From the NCBI GenBank assembly GCA_023512135.1, contig JAIMAG010000002.1:186001-250000 (forward strand): DNA of 64,000 nt. Direction: 5' to 3'. The notes under the pieces are model-generated. The model was not told where the DNA came from and did not search any database. It was given only the letters and a program-made list of their open reading frames with translations. This document shows positions 40,761 to 50,756 of this stretch, one piece after another; the stretch's first letter is position 1, and each line of letters starts with the position of its first letter. This DNA comes from Terriglobia bacterium. Its GTDB lineage: Bacteria; Acidobacteriota; Terriglobia; Acidiferrales; UBA7541. Position numbers and translations under genes: made by a program.

Positions 40761-42442
40761 GAGTTCTCCCCTCCAAACGCATTCGGCACTGACCTGTCCG
40801 TGCGGCGAATCATCGAACGCCCCTGACGCCGGAACGGCAACAGTGCCCGCGCCCCGCCGGCCGCGCGCCACCGCTGCCGGCGCGTCGGCGCCAGCAGAAA
40901 CTCCACAAATCGATCGGCGGCCACCAGCAACGCTTGATTGTACCCGTACCACCACGGCTTCGGCCACCGCGAAAGGTAATCCACGTCCACGTATTTCGGG
41001 TGGACCAGCTCGAGCAGACCCAGCCGGCCGTGGGTGCGCCCCCAGCCGGAAGCTCCGCGGCCGCCGTGTGGTGCCTCGCAGATGCCGTAATAGGAAGCCA
41101 CGTCATTGATCATCACCGCGCCCGCGCGCAGTTGCGCGGCAACCTGACGCCCGCGCCGCCGGTCGCGCGTCCAGACACTGGCGGCCAGCGCAAAGACGGA
41201 GTCGTTCGCCAGCGTTACGGCCTGTTCGACGTCCCGCACTCGGCAGATCGGGAGCACCGGGCCAAAGGTTTCTTCCTGCAGCAGACGCATGGAGTGATCC
41301 ACGCGGTCCACCACCGCCGGCTCCAGAAAACACGGCCCCAGCTCCGGTCGCCGAACGCCGCCGGTCAGGATCCGCGCGCCGCGCGCGACGGCATCTTGCA
41401 GCTGCGCTTCCACCCGTTCCAGTTGTCGCTGGCGGATCAGCGGCCCGACGTCGGTTTCCGGATCCAGTCCGTGGCCCAGCCGGAGCTGCTGCGTCAGCGC
41501 GACGCAGCGCGCGATGAACCGGTCGGCGACGGCTTCTTCCACATAGACGCGCTCGACCGAAATGCACGTTTGCCCGCAGTTCATATACGCGCCCCAGACT
41601 GCCGCTCGCGCTGCGTTTTCCAGCGGCGCATCGGACAGCACCAGCATGGCGTCTTTCCCGCCCAGCTCGAGCACACAGGGAATCAACCGCTGGGCACAGG
41701 CCTGCGCGACGCGGCGTCCCGTGGCCACGCTTCCGGTGAACAGGAACTTGTCCGCACCCGCGCCCACACGTTCCGCGCCGCTCAGCTCGATCATAGCTGC
41801 GCCCAGCGCACCGCTGCCCTGCGCCACCTGGACCAGGTCGGCCGGGAACCCCGCATTGGCGAATACCTCTCCGACCAGCGCCCCACACCACGGCGTCATC
41901 TCGGAAGGTTTCAGCACGACCGCGTTGCCTGCCGCCACGGCCGGAATGATCTGGCTCATGGGAATCGAAAACGGATAATTCCACGGAGAGATCACGCCCA
42001 GCACCCCGAACGGTTCATAGTGCACCCAGCTGAGCTTCCCTTTCGCGCCCAGGCTGTGATGAGGCACCCGCTCGGGCCGCAACAGGCGCGGTGCGCGCCG
42101 GGCATAGTAGTCGGCGGCATCGAGGGCCAGGAAAACGTCCGCCAACAGGGCTTCCACGAGGGGTTTTCCGCTCTCGCGGGTGACGACTTCTGCCAGCTCC
42201 GCTCGCCGGCTGAAAATCACATCCCGCAGCCGAGCGAGCAGGTGGCAGCGTTCCCGCAAGGACACTGCGGCCCAGACCTGCTGGGCCTGATGCGCGCGGG
42301 CAAAAATTTCGGGAAGCGCAGCCGCCGGAGTCGACCGGAAGCGGGCAATAACTTCACCGGTAGCCGGATCGCAGGATTCCAGAAATTCCGGCTGTTCGGC
42401 AGGGGGTGTGGCTGGAGCAGCAGGCACGGCCATTAGTACCAT
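40757..42442 (-). CDS. Aldehyde dehydrogenase with a C-terminal extension
   Basis: A 561-residue aldehyde dehydrogenase of the succinate-semialdehyde/benzaldehyde-like group. It shows VISPWNYPFSIPMSQIIPA, VVLKPSEMTPWCG, FTGSVATGRRVAQAC, the glutamate in VLELGGKDAMLVLS, and the cysteine in NCGQTCISVERVYVEE. The last 80 or so residues extend beyond the usual end (KYVDVDYLSRWPKPWWYGYNQ and a helical stretch after it), a feature of some family members that may help membrane association. The reading frame is open to 42910, but the conserved region begins at MVLMAVPAAPAT. It is the first gene of the operon leading to the LeuA-like synthase, M20 peptidase and amidohydrolase. Confidence 0.87.
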   Translation of the reverse strand: MVLMAVPAAPATPPAEQPEFLESCDPATGEVIARFRSTPAAALPEIFARAHQAQQVWAAVSLRERCHLLARLRDVIFSRRAELAEVVTRESGKPLVEALLADVFLALDAADYYARRAPRLLRPERVPHHSLGAKGKLSWVHYEPFGVLGVISPWNYPFSIPMSQIIPAVAAGNAVVLKPSEMTPWCGALVGEVFANAGFPADLVQVAQGSGALGAAMIELSGAERVGAGADKFLFTGSVATGRRVAQACAQRLIPCVLELGGKDAMLVLSDAPLENAARAAVWGAYMNCGQTCISVERVYVEEAVADRFIARCVALTQQLRLGHGLDPETDVGPLIRQRQLERVEAQLQDAVARGARILTGGVRRPELGPCFLEPAVVDRVDHSMRLLQEETFGPVLPICRVRDVEQAVTLANDSVFALAASVWTRDRRRGRQVAAQLRAGAVMINDVASYYGICEAPHGGRGASGWGRTHGRLGLLELVHPKYVDVDYLSRWPKPWWYGYNQALLVAADRFVEFLLAPTRRQRWRAAGGARALLPFRRQGRSMIRRTDRSVPNAFGGENS

Positions 42443-42505
42443 TGTACCGCAGAAATTGTCGTTTCCACGAGAGGACGGTGCCCGAATAGCTTCGAGTTTT
42501 GGGTA

Positions 42506-42519
42506 CCTCCGGCCGGAGG
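42506..42519. repeat. Perfect 14-base palindrome between truA and the aldehyde dehydrogenase
   Basis: CCTCCGGCCGGAGG reads the same on both strands. It lies in the 185-base gap between truA and the aldehyde dehydrogenase gene. It lacks a T-run, so it is not an intrinsic terminator. It might be an operator or simply chance in GC-rich DNA. Confidence 0.35.
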
Positions 42520-42619
42520 GCTGGCTGGATGCCGACGCACCGTGCCGCCGTTTTGCGTTCGGGACGACTTCATACCGACCCCAGCTCCCATGCAAGCAGA
42601 CGAGGCGTGCAGGGGAGAC

Positions 42620-42637
42620 AGGCGCATCTAAATGCGC
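42620..42637 (-). other. Hairpin overlapping the truA stop codon
   Basis: A seven-base-pair stem (GGCGCAT / ATGCGCC) with a four-base loop covers the truA stop. No T-run follows on the minus strand, so termination is uncertain. Confidence 0.35.
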
Positions 42638-43482
42638 CATGGCTCGGGATATTCCACCGCCACCAAGCACAACCCATGCGGCGGCAGTGTGGATCCGGAT
42701 TTGGAGCGGTCGCGCAGCGCAAACAGCCGCGTGACGTCCTCCGGCGTCAGCCGCCCCTTGCCCACCTCGAGCAGCGTACCCACGATTTTCCGCACCATGT
42801 ACCGCAAAAACGACTTGCCGCGGATGACGCACACCAGCTCCTCGCCCAGCCCGAAGAAACGCTGCAGCGCGCCCATCGCGGCCGCGCACTCCGGTGGTGA
42901 GCTGGCCCAAGTCGACTCCGCCGGTGGGGCAGCCGGACGCACGACCGTGCAGCTCAAAACCTCGCGGTGCGGGTTGCGGTCGCGGTCGTTTTCCTCGGAG
43001 CCCGAAGACGCGGCGAAAGAGGTGAAATCGTGCTCGCCGACAAATCGTCCTGCGGCTTCGGCCATCGCGGCTTCGTCGAGCGGGAACGGATAGTGGAGCA
43101 CATAGCGATGCGCAAACGGCGGCACGACCCGGCCGCGCCAGATGCGGTAGGCATAGGTTTTCGCCACCGCCTGCCAGCGCGCATGAAAGTCCGGCCCCAC
43201 TTCTTCACAGTGCACCACGCGGATCGTCGGCGGCAGCAGCGCGTTGAACGCACGCTGAAACTGCTGCGGAGTCAACGCCGACTGCGTCCGGAAATGCGCC
43301 ACCTGGCCGATGGCGTGGACACCGGAATCGGTCCGGCCGGCACCGTAGACCAGTATCCGCTCCTGCGTAATTTTCCGGGCTACCTCGACGAGCGCACCCT
43401 GAATCGTGGCGACGCCAGGCTGTATCTGCCAACCCGCAAAATCCGTTCCGTCATAGGCAACGGTCATCTTGATGTTGCGCAC
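42628..43482 (-). CDS. truA: tRNA pseudouridine(38-40) synthase
   Basis: A 284-residue TruA that makes pseudouridine at positions 38-40 of tRNA anticodon arms. The catalytic aspartate is in GAGRTDSGVHAIGQVAHF. Other landmarks are VAYDGTDFAGWQIQPG at the N-terminus, AKTYAYRIW, and SFLRYMVRKIVGTLLEVG near the end. The conserved C-terminal GLCLVAVEY is intact. The likely start is GTG; a TATGAT box ends eight bases before it and no Shine-Dalgarno is present. An ATG five codons later is the alternative. Confidence 0.94.
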   Translation of the reverse strand: MRNIKMTVAYDGTDFAGWQIQPGVATIQGALVEVARKITQERILVYGAGRTDSGVHAIGQVAHFRTQSALTPQQFQRAFNALLPPTIRVVHCEEVGPDFHARWQAVAKTYAYRIWRGRVVPPFAHRYVLHYPFPLDEAAMAEAAGRFVGEHDFTSFAASSGSEENDRDRNPHREVLSCTVVRPAAPPAESTWASSPPECAAAMGALQRFFGLGEELVCVIRGKSFLRYMVRKIVGTLLEVGKGRLTPEDVTRLFALRDRSKSGSTLPPHGLCLVAVEYPEPWRI

Positions 43483-43490
43483 GGCACGGA

Positions 43491-43496
43491 ATCATA
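43491..43496 (-). promoter_or_regulatory. -10 box directly before truA
   Basis: TATGAT on the minus strand ends eight bases before the GTG start, fitting a leaderless or very short leader. The -35 region is poor. Confidence 0.42.
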
Positions 43497-43562
43497 CCGG
43501 AAGCGGGGCAGAGTTGCTCGTCTCAGGAACAGGCTGCGAAAGCCGCCAGTTCCGGGATCGGG

Positions 43563-44153
43563 TCATCCGCGCCGGCTGCCCGGCTTTTCGACCGGCAGGC
43601 CCGTGCGGCAAAGCGGACACTCGTCGGGCCGATAGCTGGGAATGGAGAGCTCGAGCAGGGCCCTGGCAGGCAGTACGCTGCGCAGCTCGGCCACAAAACC
43701 TTCGCCTCGGTCGACCAGGGCACCGGCCGCAACCACCCGCGCGCCGGCCGCTTCCACCACGCGCATGGCTTCGCGCGTCGAGCCTCCGGTTGTCCAGACG
43801 TCTTCCACCACCACCACCCGCTCGCCCGCACGCAACGCGAAGCCTCGCCGCAGCACCATCGCGCCGGTGCGGTCGCGCTCGACGAACAGCGCCCGGCAGC
43901 CCAGCGCACGGGCTACTTCGTGGCCAAGAATCACTCCACCCAGCGCAGGCGAGACGACCACTTCGGCGCCCACATCGCCCAGCGCCGCCGCCAGTGCTCT
44001 CCCCAGCCGTTCTGCGTGGTGCGGGAACTGCAGCACCAGCGCGCATTGTACATACGTTGCGCTGTGCAGGCCCGAGGAAAGCTGAAAATGGCCGTGGCGA
44101 ATCGCACCGACCGATTCCAACAGCGCTTCTATCTCTGCGGCAGGTATGGACAT
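43563..44153 (-). CDS. pyrE: Orotate phosphoribosyltransferase
   Basis: A 196-residue PyrE that joins orotate to PRPP in pyrimidine synthesis. It shows RHGHFQLSSGLHSATYVQC at the orotate site and the PRPP-binding motif VVVVEDVWTTGGSTREAMR. ALGGVILGHEVARALG and FVERD lie between. The C-terminus carries two cysteines (DECPLCRTGLP), a small variation seen in some phyla. The ATG at 44153 is preferred over a GTG six codons upstream by fit to the family. A near-consensus promoter lies upstream. A link with carA/carB in pyrimidine synthesis is clear, although they sit 26-32 kb away. Confidence 0.92.
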   Translation of the reverse strand: MSIPAAEIEALLESVGAIRHGHFQLSSGLHSATYVQCALVLQFPHHAERLGRALAAALGDVGAEVVVSPALGGVILGHEVARALGCRALFVERDRTGAMVLRRGFALRAGERVVVVEDVWTTGGSTREAMRVVEAAGARVVAAGALVDRGEGFVAELRSVLPARALLELSIPSYRPDECPLCRTGLPVEKPGSRRG

Positions 44154-44210
44154 CGCCTGATTCCGGTGCACCTTCGAGGATACGCCAGACAGCGACAGGC
44201 AGCCCGCAGC

Positions 44211-44239
44211 AGGCTAGCGACCGGCCTCGGCGAAGTCAA
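44211..44239 (-). promoter_or_regulatory. Promoter of pyrE
   Basis: TTGACT, a 17-base spacer and TAGCCT on the minus strand. The leader is about 50 bases. It lies in the 254-base divergent gap with the TolC gene, the largest gene-free gap in the window; nothing else stands out there. Confidence 0.68.
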
Positions 44240-44407
44240 GCCAGCCGCACCACGCCGGGCGGCAGGTCGAACCCCGGTATTGCCCGCGGGGAAAAACGAA
44301 CCTTCGCGCTTCTGCTGCGTCAAAGAAGATGAAACAATTCCCTGCATTGGCACGTTTCAGTAATCGAGGCGACACGCCAGGGTTGGGGTGAAGCCGGAAC
44401 CTACACC

Positions 44408-46369
44408 ATGGAGAAGACCACGATGATGGCAAGGCAGATACGCGCCGCCACGGCACTGTTCCTGGCGGCTTTGTTGACCACAGCGCCCGTTCTGGCGCAG
44501 CAAGCTCAGGCTCCGGAGCAGCGCCGTCGGGTAGACACCGGCCCGGACTACAGCCAGGGCCGCGGCCATTTCCCGAACCTGCTCGGCCCCTATACTCCGT
44601 TGCGCGTCCCGGCACCGGTGCTGACCAACTCGCCGCAGGTCGAACAGATGATCCGTGACGGCAAACTCTACCTGAGCCTGCAGGACGCGATCATGCTGGC
44701 GCTGGAAAACAACCTAGACATTCAGGTGCAGCGCTACATCCCCTGGATCGCCGAAACCGATGTGCTGCGCTCCCTTTCCGGTGGCGCCACCCGGGGCCTG
44801 GCCGGCACCGGCACTGCCGCCGTGCTCGGCGCGATTCCCTCGGCCAGCTTCGACCCGCAACTGACGATCGATGTGAGCTGGGACCAGCGGGAAATCCCCA
44901 TCAACAACCCCTTCCTGGCCGGCACGGGCGTGATTGTGGATTCGATCACCAACCGCACCATCCGGGTGAACAGCTCGTTCTCGAAGGGTTTCCCCACGGG
45001 CACCGGTCTGGGTCTGACCTTCAACAACAACCGCCAGTCGACGACTTCGGCCGGCGCGTTTCTGAATCCTTCGGTCAGCTCGAGCTTGTTTCTCACGGTT
45101 TCGCAGCAACTGCTGAACGGCTTCGGTCTGCTGCCGAACACGCGTTTCATTCGCATTGCCCGCAATTCCAAGCGCGCCGCTGACCTGCAGTTCGCCAACC
45201 AGGTGATCGCCACCGTGACCCAGGTGCAAAACCTGTACTGGGATCTGGTCTTTGCGCGGGAAGACGTGCTCGTCAAGCAGCGCTCGGTCGAGCTGGCCGA
45301 AAAGTTGTATCAAGACAACAGACGCCAGGTGGAGATCGGCACGCTGGCCCCGATCGAAGTCGTGCGCGCCGAAGCCGAAGTGGCCCGCACCCGGCAGGAT
45401 CTGATTGTCGCGCAGACCTTCCTGCTCCAGCAGCAGATGCTGCTGAAAAACGCCATCACCAAAAATCCGATGGACCCGCTGGTGCAACTCGTCGAAGTCA
45501 TTCCGACCGATGCGATTACCTCTCCGCCGCAGGTCGAAGTGCTCCCGCTGCAGGACGCTGTCAAAGAAGCCTGGGAGAAGCGTCCGGACGTGCGCCAGGC
45601 GGAAATTGATCTGGAGAATCGAGGCATCAACGTCAAAGCCACCCGCAACGCGCTGCTGCCCACTCTGAGCGTGTTTGCGCAGTGGGGGGCACAGGGCCTG
45701 GCGGGTAATTCGCTAGTCAGCGGCACGCCCTTTGTTGTTCCGGGCACGCAGGTCGTGGACAGCAGCGGCAACCCGGTGCCCAATCTGTTTGTCCCGCGCA
45801 CGATTACACCGGTGGCTGGAGTCAACACCGAAGGCTTACCCACGGCGCTCGAGGAAGTCATCAACAATCGATTCCCCACCTATTCGGCAGGGTTCACGCT
45901 GAACGTGCCGATCCGCAACCGCTCCGCGCAAGCCGACGCCGCTCGTGCCCTGCTCGAGCAGCGCCAGGCGGAAACGCGACTGCGGCAGCTGCAGAACAAC
46001 GTCGTCGTGGAAGTCCGCAACGCGCAGATTGCCCTGGAGCAGTCGCGGGCCCGCGTCGAAGCGGCGCAAAAGGCGCGCGAGCTGGCCGAACGCACCCTGG
46101 ACGCCGAACAGAAAAAATATCAGCTCGGTGCCTCCACCATTTTCTTCGTCATTCAGGCTCAACGCGACCTGGCGCAGGCGCAGGCGCAGGAAATCCGCGC
46201 CATGGCCGACCTGCTGAAAGCTCGAGTCGAATTTGACCGCGCCCTGGGCCGCACGCTCGAGGTGCACAACATTGAAATCGCCGATGCGCTCGACGGACAG
46301 ATCGAACGCGTGCCCAACATTCCGGGTCGGATCGAAGCCGCTTTGCTGCCCGCCGGAGCAAAATACTGA
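44408..46369 (+). CDS. TolC-family outer-membrane channel protein
   Basis: A 653-residue outer-membrane efflux protein. A signal peptide (AATALFLAALLTTAPVLA) is followed by a long N-terminal region, then the two OEP repeats. The first begins LYLSLQDAIMLALENNLDIQ and contains VTQVQNLYWDLVFAREDVLV. The second has LPLQDAVKEAWEKRPDVRQAEIDLENRGINVK and VEVRNAQIALEQSRARVEAA. It is longer than E. coli TolC because of N-terminal and mid-chain inserts. It forms the outer channel of efflux or type I secretion. No membrane-fusion or pump genes are adjacent, so its partners are unknown. A clear terminator follows. Confidence 0.9.
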   Translation: MEKTTMMARQIRAATALFLAALLTTAPVLAQQAQAPEQRRRVDTGPDYSQGRGHFPNLLGPYTPLRVPAPVLTNSPQVEQMIRDGKLYLSLQDAIMLALENNLDIQVQRYIPWIAETDVLRSLSGGATRGLAGTGTAAVLGAIPSASFDPQLTIDVSWDQREIPINNPFLAGTGVIVDSITNRTIRVNSSFSKGFPTGTGLGLTFNNNRQSTTSAGAFLNPSVSSSLFLTVSQQLLNGFGLLPNTRFIRIARNSKRAADLQFANQVIATVTQVQNLYWDLVFAREDVLVKQRSVELAEKLYQDNRRQVEIGTLAPIEVVRAEAEVARTRQDLIVAQTFLLQQQMLLKNAITKNPMDPLVQLVEVIPTDAITSPPQVEVLPLQDAVKEAWEKRPDVRQAEIDLENRGINVKATRNALLPTLSVFAQWGAQGLAGNSLVSGTPFVVPGTQVVDSSGNPVPNLFVPRTITPVAGVNTEGLPTALEEVINNRFPTYSAGFTLNVPIRNRSAQADAARALLEQRQAETRLRQLQNNVVVEVRNAQIALEQSRARVEAAQKARELAERTLDAEQKKYQLGASTIFFVIQAQRDLAQAQAQEIRAMADLLKARVEFDRALGRTLEVHNIEIADALDGQIERVPNIPGRIEAALLPAGAKY

Positions 46370-46398
46370 TGTTCATTGGCGCGTAGCACAACAAACCA

Positions 46399-46427
46399 GG
46401 GGCGGGCTTCCCCGCCCCGTTTTTTTT
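46399..46427 (+). terminator. Rho-independent terminator after the TolC gene
   Basis: A perfect eight-base-pair stem (GGGGCGGG / CCCGCCCC), a four-base loop and then G followed by eight Ts. It lies 30 bases after the TolC stop. Confidence 0.92.
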
Positions 46428-46457
46428 GTGCGTTGGGAATTCATCCGCATCCGCCAG

Positions 46458-46486
46458 ATGACATTGCTGGCGCTCTCGCTTATGAT
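46458..46486 (+). promoter_or_regulatory. Promoter of the mutase large-subunit gene
   Basis: ATGACA, a 17-base spacer and TATGAT, matching consensus closely. It is just downstream of the TolC terminator and 45 bases before the ATG at 46532. The short leader contains no cobalamin riboswitch. Confidence 0.72.
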
Positions 46487-46531
46487 TGCTCGTATGGCAA
46501 CTCTCCCGACACTTCGGCCGGAGTCACGCCC

Positions 46532-48235
<1,704 letters not shown>

Positions 48236-48336
48236 CACAGTCCAGCCACACCTCGCCGGGCGCACCGAATCACGCGAAGGATTTTCCGGCCTCGACCCCG
48301 GCGGTTCCGGGGAAACCGTATCCGAGAGGAGAAGGC

Positions 48337-49275
48337 ATGCGTTCTCTGGTTTGGTTTGGGCTCACACTGTTTCTGGCTGTCTCGCCAGCATACTCCCCCG
48401 CTTTTGCGCAAGTTTCGGTGACGACGAGCGGCTTTGTCACTACCCCGGACGGCACCAACCTCCACTATCTCGCCGCAGCACCATCCGAGAGCTCCGCGGC
48501 CGGCCCGAGCCTGCTGTTCATCCCCGGCTGGACCATGCCTGCGTGGATCTGGGAGCACCAAATCGCCCAATTTTCGAAGTCTCACCGCGTCGTGGCCATC
48601 GACCCCCGCGGACAGGGAAAATCCGACAAGCCCAACGATGGATACGATCCCGCCACGCGAGCGCGCGACATCCGCGCGGTCGTGGAAACACTGCAGCTGG
48701 CTCCGGTGGTGCTCGTGGGCTGGTCGATGGGCGTGCAGGAAGTGGCGGCCTACATTGATCAGTTCGGCACTGAAGGCGTGGCCGCTGTGGTTCTGGTGGA
48801 TGGGATCGCCGGTGGACCATACGACCCGGAAGTTTCTCCCCGGATGCTGCAGTGGGTGGCGTCGTTCGGCCGCAACCGGCGTGGTGCGACCGAAGCGTTC
48901 GTCCGCGGCATGTATCGCCGGCCACAAAGCGAGGCCTACCTGCAACGCGTCACGGAAGCGGCGTTCGCTACCCCGACTGATTCCGCACTGATGCTGTTTG
49001 TGAGCGCATTTACCAGCGACCTGCGGCCGGCGCTCGCCAAGTTCGACAGGCCAACCTTGATTGTGGTCGCCTGGGCCGAAGGGAATCCGTTCAACGCACT
49101 CTACGAGGAGCTGCACCAGAAAATTTCTGGCTCGCGCTTCGAAAAACTTCAGGGGGTCGGCCATGCGCTGTTCGTGGACGACGCAGAGCGATTCAATTCC
49201 CTGCTGACCGACTTCCTTGTTGCTGCAGGTGCTTCCCGCCAGCCAGCTGTTTTCAGGCCAGCGCCGCTCCCGTAG
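48337..49275 (+). CDS. Exported alpha/beta hydrolase
   Basis: A 312-residue alpha/beta-fold hydrolase with a signal peptide (FGLTLFLAVSPAYSPAFAQ). The oxyanion region is in LLFIPGWTMPAWIWEHQI, the nucleophile in VVLVGWSMGVQEVAAY, an acid probably after TLIVVAWAEGNPF, and the histidine in LQGVGHALFVDDAERF. Such proteins are esterases, lipases or similar; the substrate is unknown. It has a strong GAGGAGAAGG ribosome-binding site. It lies between the large and small mutase subunits, about 100 bases after the first and 230 before the second, which is unexpected for an exported enzyme. Confidence 0.88.
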   Translation: MRSLVWFGLTLFLAVSPAYSPAFAQVSVTTSGFVTTPDGTNLHYLAAAPSESSAAGPSLLFIPGWTMPAWIWEHQIAQFSKSHRVVAIDPRGQGKSDKPNDGYDPATRARDIRAVVETLQLAPVVLVGWSMGVQEVAAYIDQFGTEGVAAVVLVDGIAGGPYDPEVSPRMLQWVASFGRNRRGATEAFVRGMYRRPQSEAYLQRVTEAAFATPTDSALMLFVSAFTSDLRPALAKFDRPTLIVVAWAEGNPFNALYEELHQKISGSRFEKLQGVGHALFVDDAERFNSLLTDFLVAAGASRQPAVFRPAPLP

Positions 49276-49507
49276 AAGTTGCTCATCTCTACACGCGGCT
49301 ACAATCTAGCGTACTGTTACAGCGCCGAGCGGGTGATTCGCTGGCTGTTCAAACAAGCATTGCGGGGCTTGCAGGGTGTAACCGGCAGCTGCGATTGAAA
49401 CACCATGGCGGGCGCTCCGAAACCGACCGCAGGATTCCCGGTCACAGAGTTGTGCACACTCTCCTGGCCCTACCCTACCGGGACAAATTCGAGTATGCTT
49501 TTGCCCG

Positions 49508-49924
49508 ATGGTCGAGCGAAAGATTCGAGTCCTGGTGGCCAAGCCCGGCCTGGACGGACATGACCGCGGCGCCAAAGTGATTGCGCGCGCCCTGCGCGAC
49601 GCCGGCATGGAAGTCATCTACACCGGTCTGCGCCAGACGCCGGAGATGATTGCCTCGGCCGCCGAGCAGGAAGACGTCGACGTCATCGGCCTCTCCATTC
49701 TCTCCGGTGCCCACATGACGATCTGCCGTCGGCTGATGGACCTGCTGCGGGAGAAAGGCATGACCGACGTGCTCGTCCTGCTGGGCGGTACCATCCCTGA
49801 AGCCGACTTCCCCGCTCTCCGCGCCATGGGCATTGCCGAAATTTTCCTTCCTGGCACTTCCACCCAGCAGATTGTCGAGTACATTCGCCAGAACGTCCGC
49901 CGCGGCCAGCCGGCGCAAACCTGA
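49508..49924 (+). CDS. icmB: Cobalamin-binding small subunit of the acyl-CoA mutase
   Basis: A 138-residue stand-alone B12-binding domain. It has the DxHxxG motif in [16 protein letters not shown], with the lower-ligand histidine, then [18 protein letters not shown] and [15 protein letters not shown], the usual SxL and GG motifs. It must pair with the large subunit at 46532. The domain itself does not distinguish isobutyryl- from methylmalonyl-CoA mutases, so the name follows the large subunit. A TATGCT box ends eight bases before the ATG and there is no Shine-Dalgarno. The enoyl-CoA hydratase-like gene follows two bases later. Confidence 0.87.
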   Translation: MVERKIRVLVAKPGLDGHDRGAKVIARALRDAGMEVIYTGLRQTPEMIASAAEQEDVDVIGLSILSGAHMTICRRLMDLLREKGMTDVLVLLGGTIPEADFPALRAMGIAEIFLPGTSTQQIVEYIRQNVRRGQPAQT

Positions 49925-49926
49925 CC

Positions 49927-50586
49927 GTGTTCGCTACGCTCGCATCGGTGCGCACCGAGCTGCGGGAAGGTGTCCTGCTGGTTCAGCTCAACGACCCGAG
50001 CGATCTGCCCGGCCGGACCCGTCGGGGCCTGCCGCGCCTGAGTCGCACCGTGCTGGCTGCGCTGCACGAGCTTCTGGTGCACGCCCGGGCACAGCCCTGG
50101 CTCCGCGGCATCGTGCTGACCGGTACCGACCGGGCGTTTGCCGTCGGCGCCGATCTGGCGGAAGTCAGTCGCCTGACACCGCTGGAGGCCCTTCGCTATG
50201 CTGCCCTCGGGCAGGCGCTGATGCAGGCTCTCGAACGCTCCCCCTGCACGGTCGTGGCCGCGGTGCGTGGCTGGTGTCTGGGCGGCGGCTTCGACCTGGC
50301 ACTGGCCTGCCACCTGCGCGTGGCCAGTTCTGACGCACGCTTCGGCCACCCCGGCGCGGGCCTTGGCCTGATGACCGGATGGGGAGGAACGGCGCGGCTG
50401 CCGCGCATCGTTGGCCGGGCTCGCGCAAGGGAGCTGTTCGCCACGGGGCGGACGTTATCGGCCGCCGAGGCGCATGCCTGGGGGCTGGTTGCACACATCG
50501 TCAAACCGGACCAACTGTTTCCGCTGGCTTTTCAACTTGCCCGCACCAACCCGTCCGGCCCCGGCCGAATTTTTCCCTCAGCATGA
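49927..50586 (+). CDS. Enoyl-CoA hydratase/isomerase-family protein
   Basis: A 219-residue crotonase-fold protein with a GTG start two bases after the mutase small subunit, so translation is coupled. The first oxyanion-hole region is RGIVLTGTDRAFAVGADLAEVS and the second VAAVRGWCLGGGFDLALACHLRV. At the glutamate positions of true hydratases it has FGHPGAGLGLMTGWGG, so a glutamate pair is not evident and the reaction is uncertain. It is somewhat shorter than usual (about 260), ending soon after AWGLVAHIVKPDQL. A role in acyl-CoA breakdown with the mutase is inferred. Confidence 0.85.
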   Translation: MFATLASVRTELREGVLLVQLNDPSDLPGRTRRGLPRLSRTVLAALHELLVHARAQPWLRGIVLTGTDRAFAVGADLAEVSRLTPLEALRYAALGQALMQALERSPCTVVAAVRGWCLGGGFDLALACHLRVASSDARFGHPGAGLGLMTGWGGTARLPRIVGRARARELFATGRTLSAAEAHAWGLVAHIVKPDQLFPLAFQLARTNPSGPGRIFPSA

Positions 50587-50590
50587 ATTT

Positions 50591-50620
50591 ACTGGACACC
50601 GCTGTCCGGCTGTGCTAGGC
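50591..50620 (+). promoter_or_regulatory. Putative promoter upstream of the cspA leader
   Basis: TGGACA (five of six), a 17-base spacer and TAGGCT preceded by TGC (extended -10). Transcription from about 50627 would run through a hairpin and a terminator before cspA. Confidence 0.5.
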
Positions 50621-50626
50621 TTGCCT

Positions 50627-50698
50627 TGCGTTTGTTGCTCTTGTAGGACCTTTCGTACCGACAGCGAAGGCCGCAAGTGCCAAACTTGCGGCTTTTTT
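50627..50698 (+). ncRNA. Candidate small RNA or attenuated leader upstream of cspA
   Basis: About 72 bases lie between the predicted start and a strong terminator. A first hairpin pairs CCUUUCG with CGAAGG around 50649-50670, and the second is the terminator. It could be a free small RNA, or a cspA leader whose termination responds to temperature. No known RNA family is recognised. Confidence 0.42.
50670..50698 (+). terminator. Rho-independent terminator between the mutase operon and cspA
   Basis: A perfect nine-base-pair stem (GCCGCAAGT / ACTTGCGGC), a five-base loop GCCAA and six Ts. It lies 84 bases after the hydratase stop and 59 before the cspA start, inside what would be the cspA leader if the upstream promoter drives cspA. 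Confidence 0.88.
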
Positions 50699-50756
50699 GT
50701 TGCGGCTGGAGGCGTTCGCAAAGCATCAAATAGCTTTACAAAACGAGGAAACAGCA

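Noticed and set aside
46370-46531. Possible cobalamin riboswitch before the mutase large subunit
   Set aside because: No B12-box or adequate length; the leader between promoter and start is only about 40 bases.
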